Shown here: positions 1 to 11,100 of the stretch, one piece after another
Layout: each line of letters starts with the position of its first letter
Numbering within the stretch: position 1 is the stretch's first letter
Source: Stachybotrys elegans
Lineage: Eukaryota; Ascomycota; Sordariomycetes; Hypocreales; Stachybotryaceae
Length of the DNA stretch: 64,000 bases
Direction of reading: 5' to 3'
NCBI GenBank assembly: GCA_020746835.1
Contig: JAGPNK010000003.1
Span: 1,984,001-2,048,000 of the forward strand
Program-made: the position numbers and the translations under genes
Notes under the pieces: model-generated
The model's database searches: none
Seen by the model: the letters and a program-made list of their open reading frames with translations, nothing else
Told to the model about the DNA's origin: nothing

Positions 1-518
1 TCTTCTTTCAAAATGAACTTGAAGCCGAAGCCAGGGAGGAGCACTGGCGGGTGAAATCCGAGTTTAATGAACAGCTTCAGGAGGTGAGGCCAGAACAGTT
101 GGAACGAGACCGCCAGCGAGCCAAGTTCGAAGAGCAACTGCAACAAGACAGGGAGGAAGGCAAGCGACTCTTAGAGCTTACAATATCTCAGTCCAATAAG
201 CTCGTGAACGACTTGATGAAACAGCTGGAAAAGGTTAGGGCCGAGGAGGAGCAAACAGCCCTGAAGGAAACCATTCGCGACGTTGAAATACAGGAACGAA
301 ACACTGCTGCAACAATTGAGGGCTGGATGAAGGATATGGAGAGCATAACGAGGGAGATTCATGCCAACCGTGAGGCGCAATACAAGACTCAAGGACAGGA
401 GTGGCAGGAGCGTCACAATAGAATCAAGGAGTTCGAGAACGAGAAGAACCAGAAGACGACCATATTCTGGTCTAGTATGGGTGCCTGGCAGGACTTGGTA
501 GCTTTTTTCTTGCACTGA
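1..518 (+). CDS. 3' end of a coiled-coil protein (partial)
   Basis: The reading frame is open from base 3 to the TGA at 516-518, so the gene begins upstream of the window. The visible ~171 residues are strongly charged and rich in Glu, Gln, Lys and Arg, with heptad-like spacing, as in a long coiled coil. The last ~15 residues become hydrophobic (Trp, Leu, Val, Ala, Phe-Phe-Leu-His). No catalytic motif is visible. Fungal proteins with an N-terminal GTPase (AIG1- or septin-like) or a P-loop domain often end in such a coiled coil, but nothing here identifies the N-terminal part. Function unassigned. Confidence 0.6.
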   Translation, partial: FFQNELEAEAREEHWRVKSEFNEQLQEVRPEQLERDRQRAKFEEQLQQDREEGKRLLELTISQSNKLVNDLMKQLEKVRAEEEQTALKETIRDVEIQERNTAATIEGWMKDMESITREIHANREAQYKTQGQEWQERHNRIKEFENEKNQKTTIFWSSMGAWQDLVAFFLH

Positions 519-744
519 ACTGAAGTTTGAGCATCTGCAAGCTCCAGCCCTAGATCAATAGGCGTAGCTAAACAAAGGAGAGGAACGAAGGCTACGAGCG
601 TTGAGAACAACTTGGATTATATTGTTAGGGGTTAAATTACACATGTTCTATATAAGAGAGGAGATGAAATTTTGTTTCCAATCTAGGCGAGAAAATCTCG
701 CTGGCATACCACACAATTCCGTCTTTTGTTTTGCGCGTTTTCTT

Positions 745-2193
745 TTAGAATGCCACCATGAACCGTAGTCCTGTTCGCTTCAATCTTGCTACCAAGATAA
801 AGGTGGTTCCAACCAATGAAAGCACACCGGAAAAGATCATGAGGTTGTCAAAGCGACCAGGTCTCTCCAGCAATGCTCCGTTGATTGGGTTGGTTGTGAG
901 GCCACCGATGGAGACGGTAAACATGACCAATCCTGTTCGGAACCCAATCTCAGCTATGGGTGAAATTTGCATGACCAACGGCGCAATGAGTGAGACGTAG
1001 GCACCAGACATGAAACCGAAGAGAACAGCGAATGCGATGAGTGCAGCGTCATTAGAGCTAGGCAGCCACAAGGCGAGGATGAGAATGCTTGCGGCGTAGC
1101 AGACAACGATGAAGACGTTGTAGCGGCCAATCTTGTCGCCAGCGAAGCCTGCTGCCAGTCGGCCGAACAAGGAACCTGCGTTCAGGATGGAGAGAATGTA
1201 CTGTGCGAGCGCCGGGCGCATTCCAGCCTCGAGAACTTGCAGCGGGAGATAGTTGAGGGTAGCGAAGAAGCCATAGGTAAAGACGAAGAACCCCACGGCA
1301 ACAAGGACGAAGTCTGTCTCCTTGAACGGCTTCACGAGCTGGCTTGCAGTAACCTTCTGCGGGTGCGGAGGCGTTCGGCTCCTGACGGTGAGGTTGGCAA
1401 AGATCAACAAGGCCAGCAGCAGGAATCCGCAGCTTCTCATGGCCCAAGGATATCCTACTCGGCGGATCAGGTTGGTGACCATGATGGGGAAGACGATGCC
1501 TCCCAGACTGGATCCAGTTGACAGTATGCCAAACGCCGCAGCTCGCCTCTTGTTGAACCACGTAAAGAGACAAGACATGGCTGCACGGCACTTGTCAGTT
1601 GAGAGTCGACTTGATAGAGAGGAGGATAACGCTTACATGGCTGGAAAATGGCAGATGCGCCCAGGCCACTAACAAGGCCTTGAGACAGAAGAATCTGCCA
1701 GTACTCGGTCGATATGGAGGCCATCATGACGCCAAAGACGTGCAAAATGCTACCGATCAAGATGAGCCACCTCGGGCCGTACTTGTCGTAGATGAGACCA
1801 ACGAATGGACCCTGCGGCAGTCAGTATCTATTTGCAAGCGAGCCGGAGCGCGATGTCACGACTTACCATGCCCATCATGAGAAAGATTTGTATACTGAGA
1901 ATCCATGAAATGGTGCTGGGCGAGTATTCCCTCAGCAACACGTTCCCGTAGTACTCTTGAAAGGTGCCGATGCTGCTCAGCCAACCAAAGCTGCTGAAGG
2001 ATATACACCAGCCGCCAGCCACGACGAGCCAAGCCGACAGTCCGCCATCGGGTATGTCGCCTCCGTACGGCTGTGGGGGCTGCACCTTTTCGGAGTCGGA
2101 TTCTCTGATGGAAGGCTGCGTGCTGTGAAGAGCTCCGTCGGTTTTTTCGGTCCCTGAAATGCTTGGAGACGGGTTGTTGGTGTTGGTTGACAT
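745..2193 (-). CDS. MFS monocarboxylate-type porter
   Basis: Joined exons complement(745..1580, 1637..1811, 1867..2193) give 445 residues. Introns are 56 and 55 bp with GTAAGC/GTAAGT donors and keep frame. The protein has a polar ~50-residue N terminus, then the DGG-x-AWLV entry into the first membrane segment that is typical of fungal monocarboxylate-porter-like MFS proteins (SLC16/MCT-like), a F-Q-E-Y-Y segment and a W-F-x-K-R-R-A-x-A-x-G loop between helices 4 and 5. About 12 membrane segments can be read. It probably moves a small organic acid or amino-acid-like solute across the plasma membrane; the substrate cannot be read. It is transcribed divergently from the Zn2Cys6 regulator at 2771, about 580 bp away, so that factor is a plausible regulator. 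It is a paralogue of the porter at 18319. Confidence 0.9.
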
Positions 2194-2770
2194 GGTGAAG
2201 AATTAAGGATTATTAGGTTCAAGATAAAATGGACAAGACACTTGAATGTCCGGGATCTGGAGCATGAAGCTTTGGCCAAAGACAATTGGGATAGCGTCCC
2301 TCATGAACGTTTATATCGTTGATCTGACATGGTGACTCGGACGCCCGCTTGCTAAGTCCGCCCCTCCATCCCTTTGATCTCGGGCATGTACGTGCCCCAT
2401 TTCGCTTTCCCCTGCACTTGCAGGGGATGTAGCCCATCAATGCGTGATAACGGGACTAGATGCCGGTTACCGAGCCAGGGGTATTTGGACTCGGCCGTAA
2501 AATAGCGTCTTTTAGGACCGATGGCACTACTCAGTCAGCAAGCTGACTCACGTCAGCGGCGTGTCCTCCTAGTTTACGCCCGAGCCGAGATGCTGTCACT
2601 CTCCGTCTTCACGCCTTGCTCAATACATCAAAAGGACACAGCTCGGGCGAGGTCCATCATAGCACCGAGCATCGTTCAACAACGTATATTCTTACAAATC
2701 CGAGACAACTGAGAGCATCGTTGTCATCCTCCAAAGACTCTATTTTCTCTTTCCCAAGTGGCAGTCAATA
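2194..2770. promoter_or_regulatory. Shared divergent promoter region (MFS / Zn2Cys6 factor)
   Basis: 577 bp between the start codons of the divergent MFS porter and the Zn2Cys6 regulator. It contains several CGG/CCG triplets (for example near 2350-2365 and 2470-2500) of the kind bound by Zn2Cys6 dimers, but no spacing can be assigned. No ORF with good coding character is seen. Confidence 0.4.
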
Positions 2771-4887
2771 ATGCTCGACTCACCTCCTCCAACCACCGAG
2801 CCACCACGGGCTTGTCTGCCCTGCAACAACCGGAAGGTCCGGTGCGATAAGGCCGAGCCGTGCTCCGCCTGTGTTCGTGCCGGGAGAAGCTGCACTTATC
2901 CCCATCGGGGCCGAGGGTTCGGAGAACGAGGCGTGCCATCTTTTCAGACATGACCAAGCGCATCGCTTCTCTTGAGAAATCGCTTGCCCAGGCCAAGACG
3001 CCCACCGGGGACCCAGAACCCGCCAGGACTCCTCAGTCCACGGTATCCATTGCGTCCCCTTCTCTGGGACATGCACCCACAAGTACTACTCCTACTCCCT
3101 TGGGTGGTGGTGATGTTCTTCTGCGGCATGGAGCGTCCACCCAGTATATCAACGAGTCTTTCGTAGCTGGAGTCATTGACAATGTGGGTTTCTTTGGCTA
3201 TGCGCCCAGCCTTTCATGGCTCATTTGTTAACTGATGAAAGGACCACGGCGTTCAAACCGCAATATCGAGTACTCAGGATAAATCGCAACAATGGAACTC
3301 CCCCTACAGCGCCTTGGGCATCTTCTCTGCTCCTAATCCTTCGCAACCACCACACTCGCTCCACCCTCCCCCAGAAATTGCACACAGGTTATGGGGCATT
3401 TATAAGACAAACATCGGCATTTGTCTTAGTTCCTCGGTTTTACACCTGCCCACCGACGAGATCAAGGTGTACTCGACCATTCGAAACCCAGAAGCGGCGT
3501 CCTACGACAACCTGGCGCTCTGCTTCTCAACTTACTTTGTGGCCGTCATGTCATGCGATGAATCAGATGTACAGGGGATTTTTGGCCAAGACAAAAATGC
3601 TGCACTGTGGACAATGAAGCTTGGGGTTGAGCAATCATTGGCCCACGGCTGCTTCCTGGATTCTCCAACCCTAACATCTCTCAATGCCTTTTCGATTTAC
3701 ATGGTAGGAAACTCGCTCCTTTCCCGACCTAGGAATATAGGACATACTCATGTTATTGGCTGTGCTTCTGCTAACACGATAAGCAGGCCGGGCTTCGAGT
3801 GTTCAATCAAGGGAAAGCCATTTGGATTCTAAACGGCGTTGCAATTCGAGTTGCTCAGTCGCTGGGAGTACATCGCGATGGGGAGAGGCTTGGTCTCTCA
3901 CCCTTTCAAGCGGAATTGAACCGCCGCCAATGGTGGCAGCTAATCGGCCGGGAAGCACGAGCGGGCGAAGACTATGGACTACAGAGTGGCAAAGGTTGCT
4001 CGGTTGGCTTATTCGATGTAGCCATGCCGCTCAACGTCGATGACTGCGACCTCTACCCAGAGATGACACAGCTGCCCGCTCCAAGTAAGCGGTGGACACC
4101 AATGACATTCTCGCTCGTGAAGAGCGAGCTATATATTGCGCAGCGCAAGCTCATTGCCATTGCGAGCACCGCGGACCCTTCCGAGGGCCCAAGCGAGAGC
4201 AGCAGGCTCGAAATCATCAACGACGCCAAGGCACGGGTGGAAGAGCTACTTTCGGGTTGCAACGAAGTCATACCCCAACATCTTATGACGATAATATGTG
4301 CGCGGCATGTCTATCACAAGTTGGACTTTGTAACACGCAAGGAGTGGCACGCCGCTCGGCCCAACCAGAAGCACGAGGACTTTGCGACTGATGAGCATCT
4401 TCTCGAGGCGATAGACATCTTGGAGATGAGTAGGCTCAGGAAGGATAAGATGCTCCTCAAGATCAACTGGGCTACGAATGCCTATCCGCAGCATCACATC
4501 ACCATGTATATCCTCTGGCACTTGTGCGTGAAGCCCGAGGGCCCGCACGTGGAGCGCGCGTGGACAGTGGTTGAGGCGGAGCTAAAGAGCCAGCTGGGAA
4601 ATGGTCGTCTGGCCCCGGGGTCGAGCTATGAAGCTACCATCATACCCATCCTAAAGGCAAAAGCCGAAGCACGGAGGGTGCGAGCACGAAACGCAGGGCT
4701 TCCTGCTACACCAGACAGCAACGACCACTCAACAGAGGAAGTTGAGATACCGAATTTGACTGACAACTTTGCAAGTCTGATCAACGGCGACTCAACGTTC
4801 CTAGGTCTGGATATGGAAGGGTGGCCAGCGGTTTCGCAAGGCTTTCAGCACGACGGAGGGCTCCAATCAGGCTTCTGGATCAGATGA
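2771..4887 (+). CDS. Zn2Cys6 fungal transcription factor, 5' exon apparently frameshifted
   Basis: The N-terminal Zn2Cys6 cluster starts at 2771 with spacing CX2CX6CX5CX2CX6C (first Cys at residue 16 or 17). The frame then stops at 2951-2953. The expected linker and coiled coil (TKRIASLEKSL) continues one frame over and is open to 3183. Joined downstream exons are ..3183, 3242..3703 and 3787..4887 (introns of 58 and 83 bp, in frame). The C-terminal part carries the fungal-specific regulatory region (MHR type), including QSLGVHRDGERLGL and a R-R-Q-W-W-Q segment. No GT-AG intron of sensible length restores frame between about 2905 and 2970 without deleting the coiled coil. A missing base is therefore likely, either a sequence error near the GGGG at 2907-2910 or a real inactivating mutation. 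It is divergent from the MFS porter at 745-2193. Confidence 0.75.
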
Positions 4888-4976
4888 TGATGATGTATCA
4901 GTAGGCGCATCTAAGGACTATGAATGCATAGGCTGAATCAGTCTCGGTCAACTGCACTAAAAGGGGGAATATCCGA

Positions 4977-4992
4977 CTAACCATATGGTTAG
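4977..4992. repeat. Perfect 16-bp palindrome
   Basis: CTAACCATATGGTTAG reads identically on both strands. It lies in AT-rich DNA 90 bp after the stop of the Zn2Cys6 gene. It may be a protein-binding site, an element end or chance. Confidence 0.5.
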
Positions 4993-5131
4993 ATATTTTT
5001 TACGATATTTAAGCAAGCGTTTAGAAATACTTGTACAAAACTCTGCCATTAATAATACCAAGTATAATTGTTTGTTGATTCGAGTGACAATTGGTGCCAC
5101 CCCATAGCAGAGGAAGCTTACAGCAGAGGAG

Positions 5132-5202
5132 GGGTCTAGGGGAGATTGACTCAACGCGATATCTCGATCATGGCGGACTTAGCCGATATCTGACCTAGAC
5201 CC
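5132..5202. repeat. Inverted repeat, 9-bp arms
   Basis: GGGTCTAGG at 5132-5140 is the exact reverse complement of CCTAGACCC at 5194-5202. The 53-bp interior contains two GATATC sites. It may form a weak hairpin. Confidence 0.4.
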
Positions 5203-5711
5203 TAGGTCGGGGTTGGGACCAGCAGATGACGGTTTAGTAAAAGCTGTGCGGGGATTTGGCTACACAGAGTTGAAGTGTTGCGGCGTCGGGGCAGTACAAG
5301 AGAGGGACGAGATCTTTACTGTGATTTAGTTCTAGGCGCTATCCATCTCGACAGAGCCTCCAACGGTCCTACCGTACGCAGTGCCTCCTTCGCGGCCTAC
5401 AGGTCCACACTTCATACCTGCTATTCGAGACTCCTCGCACCGTAGGTCAACACTCCTTAACAAAGTGGCTCCGGTTTATTACAACAATAGTGTCCGGTGG
5501 CATACGTGGCAAGACATGCCCATGCGCCTTCCACTGCCTAGTTTCAGCTGCTGTCTTGTCCAATAAGAAATGGTATTAGTACACCATTCCCCTACCTCTT
5601 CGGTATGCATTGCTGAAAATTCATGTGGAGTAGACTTACCAATGCTACACAGTGCGCGGAACATGTCCCAGTCTCGCCATTTCATATTGCGGCTTTGTGC
5701 TCTGTATGGTA

Positions 5712-5759
5712 AGGCAACCTTCAAGGCAGCCCGCAAGGCAACCCGCAAGGCAACTTGCA
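5712..5759 (+). repeat. Imperfect 12-bp tandem repeat, four units
   Basis: Four adjacent units resemble AAGGCAACCCGC with one to three differences each. It is upstream of the CorA-like gene start and may lie in its 5' leader. Confidence 0.5.
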
Positions 5760-5908
5760 GGACAAACTACCGGTCACTGGTTATTACGAGGCCGGATCGA
5801 AAAAAAAGAGCTGCAAGCCCCAATCCTGGTATTTTAATATGGCTTTTTTCTTTCTCTGGCCTTTCCTTGCACCAGCCCTTCGCAATTTGTTCCAGGATTG
5901 CTCCAACC

Positions 5909-7406
5909 ATGATGAACAAAGAAGCGGTCACATACCGAGATTTTGTCCATTCTGAAGTCCAGAGGAGCCCTCGCCTAGCTCGTCTCCTAGAGCATCTAGA
6001 GGAGAGACCAAGGAATCCAAGCACCATCGTTAGCATTGAATACCCCCGAGGCGAACAATCAGCACCAAAATTCCGCATGGTGAATGAATCCGAATTAGCT
6101 AATGTGATTCGCGATACCTCTGCACTGCACGGACGAATATTATGCGTGGAGAACACCCACGGTCCTATAACAAGCCTTGTTGGTGAAGCTTTGGATATAG
6201 ATCCGGTATTTTTTGCTGGTTATATCATCACTGATTTTGAAGATATTGAGAAGGCACCACCGCCACCCTCTCTCGCTCTATTCCCAACAGAGATTTCCCG
6301 AAGAGGCTATCTTCACTTCCACTACCAGCAAATTTTAGATCTGGGCAGTTCAATTGCACTTCAACACACTCCTTATAACCTCAAGTCATGTGCAAACATA
6401 TCGAGAAATGTCCGACGCCTTCCGCCTTTGTCAGGACGACAACTTGCTCTTGGCCGAACCTGCTGTTCCATGGTATTAAAAAGGCTTCACGATACATGGA
6501 CCTGTAAGTTTCAACACAGTACTATATAAATTACTAAGATTCTAACCTCTGCGAGGCCTGATCCTCATTGATCCCCCGATTACAAACATCATCACAAATA
6601 TAGAGCTAAGCACAAGCCAAAAGGCCTATCCTAGCCGGCTTCTCCATGGAGGCTTAGCAGGCCTCCTGCGGCCAGTATCCTTTTCCGAGTTTAAGTCTGG
6701 CACAGGCGCACCCCAGCTGGATGAGACATCGATGCTGGAATGTCTCCTCCACTTCTTCAGGGCTTCACCTCCTAGGTTCAAAGCCAACCATCCCATAACA
6801 CTGAGCCTTTGCTACTACCCGATGCGGGTAGTCCTGGGGCACTGGAATTATTACACGCATCTAATGAGCCGCTATTTCAAATTTTATGAATACGCTCTAC
6901 ATGATATCGAGAATCGAGTACATGACAGCGATATCACTGACCTCCAGCGTTGGCGCCGTAGGAGCATGCAAAGTCAGCATAAACTCTTGCTCCTCACTGA
7001 GTTTATTCACTATTGGCTGCAACAAGAGCGTCTAGATACTAGCAAGCAGTGTTGGAGCCTAGTACTGCGGGACATCAAGCATCTGCAATCGCAACTCAAC
7101 CACTACAATCGTTCTCTTGAACGAATGATTCCAGTAGCCGCATCAATGGTGCAGTTACTCGACTCACGACGGTCGATGGTCGAGGCTGCTAACATTAGCC
7201 GACTGACCTTTATTGCCCTGGTCTTTGTCCCTTTATCCTGGGTCGCTAGTCTATTCAGCATGTCTGATGGCTACTCACCAGGAGACAAGTACTTTTGGGT
7301 ATATTTCGTCACTGCAATGCCGACTCTACTAGTAGTTGTGTTTTTATCAGCTCTCCGAGTGGACAATTTTACAGCACTGTTAAGACGGACTGCCGCACGT
7401 CTGTAA
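5909..7406 (+). CDS. CorA-like two-helix membrane protein
   Basis: Exons 5909..6503 and 6556..7406 (52-bp intron, GTAAGT donor, CTAAC branch site) give 481 residues. The start is the first of two adjacent ATGs. A long soluble N-terminal part contains the segment VGEALDIDPVFFAGYI, characteristic of fungal CorA-like proteins, followed by helices rich in Arg and Glu. The C terminus has two membrane segments: LTFIALVFVPLSWVASLFS and then one starting YFWVYFVTAMP. The FVPLS helix matches the position of the CorA pore helix, but the signature Gly-Met-Asn after it is replaced by Phe-Ser-Met-Ser. Magnesium transport should therefore not be assumed; such divergent fungal CorA-like proteins have unknown roles. 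The gene is 750 bp upstream of, and co-directional with, the RelA/SpoT-NACHT-WD40 gene. Confidence 0.8.
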
Positions 7407-8156
7407 TCTAGAATGAGAGTCTATGGTAATATCTATTAGCAGAAGGAGGGGGCATTGTGAGTCGCCTTGGAGAGTACAATTGACCCTATGAAGCGCTTTT
7501 GAAATAGTTTCCTCTCACCTGCTCAGTGCTATGCAAAGGTGCAAGTAGAATAAACCGAAGCAGGGTTATAATATCAGCATTTTATATCTTATCCAGCTAC
7601 TGATCAGGCACTGCTAAGAGCTCATGTTATCCAAGAGGATGCCTGCACCCCTTGCTATACCCAAACGCTGGCTATCGATAAATATTGATCGGCAGCAGCT
7701 GGAGTAACATAATAAGGCAGGCTCTGTTGTGTTATCCGGAGGTCACCGCTACACACGGTGTATATGCACTCGAACAACGCACTGTGTCAGATTTGGGCCA
7801 GCATGGGGCCTGAATTACGCGGTGAAAAGTGGCCAATTGATGGATGCATGATCTATCCGTATGTGGTGCCCAATGATGCCCGACTGTGATGTTGTGGCCT
7901 CAGGTACCAGTCTTACTTCGAACACAATGTGTGGTGCTGGTGGTTTAAACCGTCCCTTACCCTCTCAGCCTCCTCAGCCCCTCCTCTCTCGCCTTGCTTT
8001 CTTGGACAACCCGCCGACTCAAGTAATAACCAGATCACAATAATTCTTCATTCATTACGGAATAGAGCCCGCTCTCATGCTTCTGTGATCTACGGGGGGC
8101 TGTATTCTGTCGATCAGCGTTGGCGCACGCCGCCAGCAGCCCAACGAAATCGCACC
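7407..8156. other. Intergenic region between CorA-like and NLR genes
   Basis: 750 bp with no supported gene. The NLR frame is open upstream to 7929, but that stretch has no ATG in frame before 8157 and reads as low-quality coding (Ser/Pro-rich), so I take it as 5' leader and promoter of the NLR gene. Confidence 0.4.
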
Positions 8157-11100
8157 ATGGTCTTGCCGGAAACCATTGATCTACAGGAAAAGATCCAAGA
8201 TCTTATCCGCAAGCATCATCAGGATTCAGATGTCCGACGTGCCTTCTTAAATAGCGTCTGGGATGCATTGAAGCCTGACTATGAGGAAATGGTCCAGGCC
8301 CTGCAACTCTTTTGTGGAGAGCAATTACGGCATAAGGACATAAAAGCGACTATCAACGGCCGATCCAAAGCCTGCGAATCTGTGGAAGACTCGATCAAAC
8401 GGCGCGAAAAGCATTCACAGAAGGATTACAAAGACCTGAACGATATATTCAACAATGTCCACGACCTAGCAGGTATCCGAATCGTCCTTGATTTCCCTGA
8501 CGATTTCTATAAGGCCGATGCATTCATCCGACAAGCATTTGAGGAATTCAGGCCCCCAAATAAATTTCACGCTGACCGCGAAGTTGGGGAAAGCTGGAAG
8601 CCGTGGTTCGGCGCCTATTCAAGTCATAATCACCAGGTTCTCATCTCAAAGAACAGCACAGTGAGAGAGCTCTCTCGTTTCCGAGGCGTTCTCTTTGAGG
8701 TTCAGCTAACAACCTGCGCTGATAATCTCTACAACAAACTTGCACACCCTATACTCTACAAACGATCCGCTGGGCTTCTTACCCAAAGAGACGAAATCGT
8801 TGTCGATATATCACATGGCATTGCCTGGGTCCACAATCTCTGCCTGATGTACTTCAAAGGAAGATTGAAGAATGCTCATAACGAGAGCGAGTGCAGCAAG
8901 CTACGTCGCATAATAGCCGAAGGCTCGGGTGAGGGGGATTCGGTCGAAATGGACGACTTACACTTTCCTCCGGGTGGAAAGATTTCTGCCAGGGCCCTTT
9001 CAGAAGTATTTGATCAGTCTCCACCAGAGGAGTGCCGTTCCGTCACCAACCTCCAGAGATGGCTAGCCATGAAACTCAAGTATGTCATTCCTAAAACGCT
9101 GCCATCCTATACTCTTATTAACACTCTCCTAGTGAGATTCAGCAGCACCACAGCACAGACATAGACTGTATGCGAGATTTACGAGTAACCGACCCCCGCG
9201 ATGATAAGAAGCGCATCGTCAGCACCAAAGGTGGTCTTCTCCAGGATGCAAGCCAGTGGGTTGTTGATCATCCCGACTTCATACAGTGGCGAAGCGCCGG
9301 GAGATCACGGCTTCTCTGGGTGAAGGGTAATCCTGGCAAAGGAAAGACCATGTTACTCTGCAGGATTATTGATGAGCTGGCAGCGGAACTCAACCAAACC
9401 CCCATATATTTTTTCTGTCAAGCTACCGACGAACGACTCAACAATGCCACCGGTGTCCTGCGTGGGCTCGTCTACTTCCTTGTTGACCAAAAGCCCAGTC
9501 TGATGCGCTATATGAGAGATAAGCACAAGAGCGCTGGCAAACAGCTGTTTGAGGATGTGAATGCCTGGATTGTCATGGCAGAAATATTTACTGCTATGCT
9601 GGCTGACCCTTGCTTGAAAGACCAAGTGGTGATTCTTGATGCACTTGATGAGTGTACCTCGGATCTACAATCGCTTCTTGGTCTTATTTCTCGATCAATT
9701 TCATCCTCTCACGGAAAATGGATTGTATCGAGTCGGAACCGGCCAGATATCCAAAGCACTTTAGACAACACCCAGCAGGTCATGCTTCACCTTGAGTTAA
9801 ACCAAGATTCCATCTCAGCTGCCGTCGAGATATTTATTCAGTCAAGGGTTACGGAACTGCCTTTTGACAAAGCAATACGAGATCGAGTCCAGCACCTTTT
9901 GACAAAGAACTCCGAAAATACATTTCTTTGGGTGGCTTTGGTCTGCAAAGATCTCGAGAACACCCGTCCATGGAATGCAATCAAGGTCGCAGAGAATGCG
10001 CCCCGAGGTCTGGATGACCTATACAAGCAGATGATGCAACGAATGGATGGCTTAGACCAAGAAGACGCGCAGCACTGTCGAGACATACTTGCCACAGCCA
10101 CCCTCGCTTATCGCCCACTCCACATCAAGGAGCTTCGCACCCTATCCGATCTGCCACCAGCCATCCACGAAAATATATCGTTCTTGAGCGACCTAATCTC
10201 ATTGTGCGGCTCTTTCCTTACACTGCAGGACAACATCATCTACTTTATCCATCAATCAGCCAAAGACTTTATCCTGGGAAACACTGCCCAAGAAAAGCCA
10301 GCTCACAAGATATTGCCTGTGGGCAAACAGGTTAAACATTATGACATGTTCGCCAAGTCGTTAACAGCCTTGAGTAATGAGCTGCAACGCGATATATATC
10401 ATCTCGAGTTTCCAGGCTTCCCCATTGACAGGGTTTCATCGCCTAATCCTGATCCATTGGAGCCTATTCGATATTCATGCATTTACTGGGTCGACCATCT
10501 TCGTGACTCAAACCTCAGCAACATCAGCGAGGCTGTACGAGATGACAAGCTTGTTCATGGCTTTCTTCAAACAAAATTCTTGAATTGGTTGGAGGCCCTC
10601 AGCTTAATGAGAAGTATATCGGTGGGAGTCTATACGATGAATAAACTCGAAAAGCTACTGGTAAGTCTCAACAGTATCATACACATCGACAAGGCTCACA
10701 CATTATAGGATGAAGCAGCTACGCGAAATATAACGACTGTTGATATAAGAGCTGTTCGATACGACTTATGGCGCTTTGTTCTTGCTTTTAAAGATGGCAT
10801 ACGTATCGCACCATTACAGGTTTATGCATCGGCATTGATCTTCAGTCCAGCTACTAGCCGAGTCAGACAACTTTACAACAACCAAGAGCCGGATTGGTTT
10901 ACTTCAAAGCCGGTGATGGAGTCGAATTGGAATGCATGCCTACAGACACTTCAGAACCACAGCGGCAATGTTAATACGGTGGCCTTCTCAGCAGACAGCC
11001 AGCAGCTTGCCTCAGGCTTGGAAGATGGGACTATCCAGATCTGGGACCCCATGCAAGGGATATGCCAGCAGACGCTTGAAGACCATAGTGATTGTATCAA

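Larger units (their letters stand above)
4888..5908. other. Intergenic region with palindrome and hairpin-like repeats
   Basis: About 1 kb without a supported gene. It holds a perfect 16-bp palindrome at 4977-4992, a 9-bp inverted repeat with arms at 5132-5140 and 5194-5202, and a short imperfect 12-bp tandem repeat at 5712-5759. These could be remains of a small transposable element, but no terminal repeats or target-site duplication could be defined. Confidence 0.4.

Noticed and set aside
2905..3026. An intron that would fix the frame of the Zn2Cys6 gene at 2771
   Set aside because: GT-AG pairs giving the needed length (multiple of three plus two) were found only with ~110 bp that would remove the conserved coiled-coil linker; shorter pairs keep the wrong frame.
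5570..5908. Upstream extension of the CorA-like frame to 5570
   Set aside because: The region reads Arg/Lys/Thr repeats from a tandem repeat and lacks homology to the family; the ATG pair at 5909 starts a normal N terminus.
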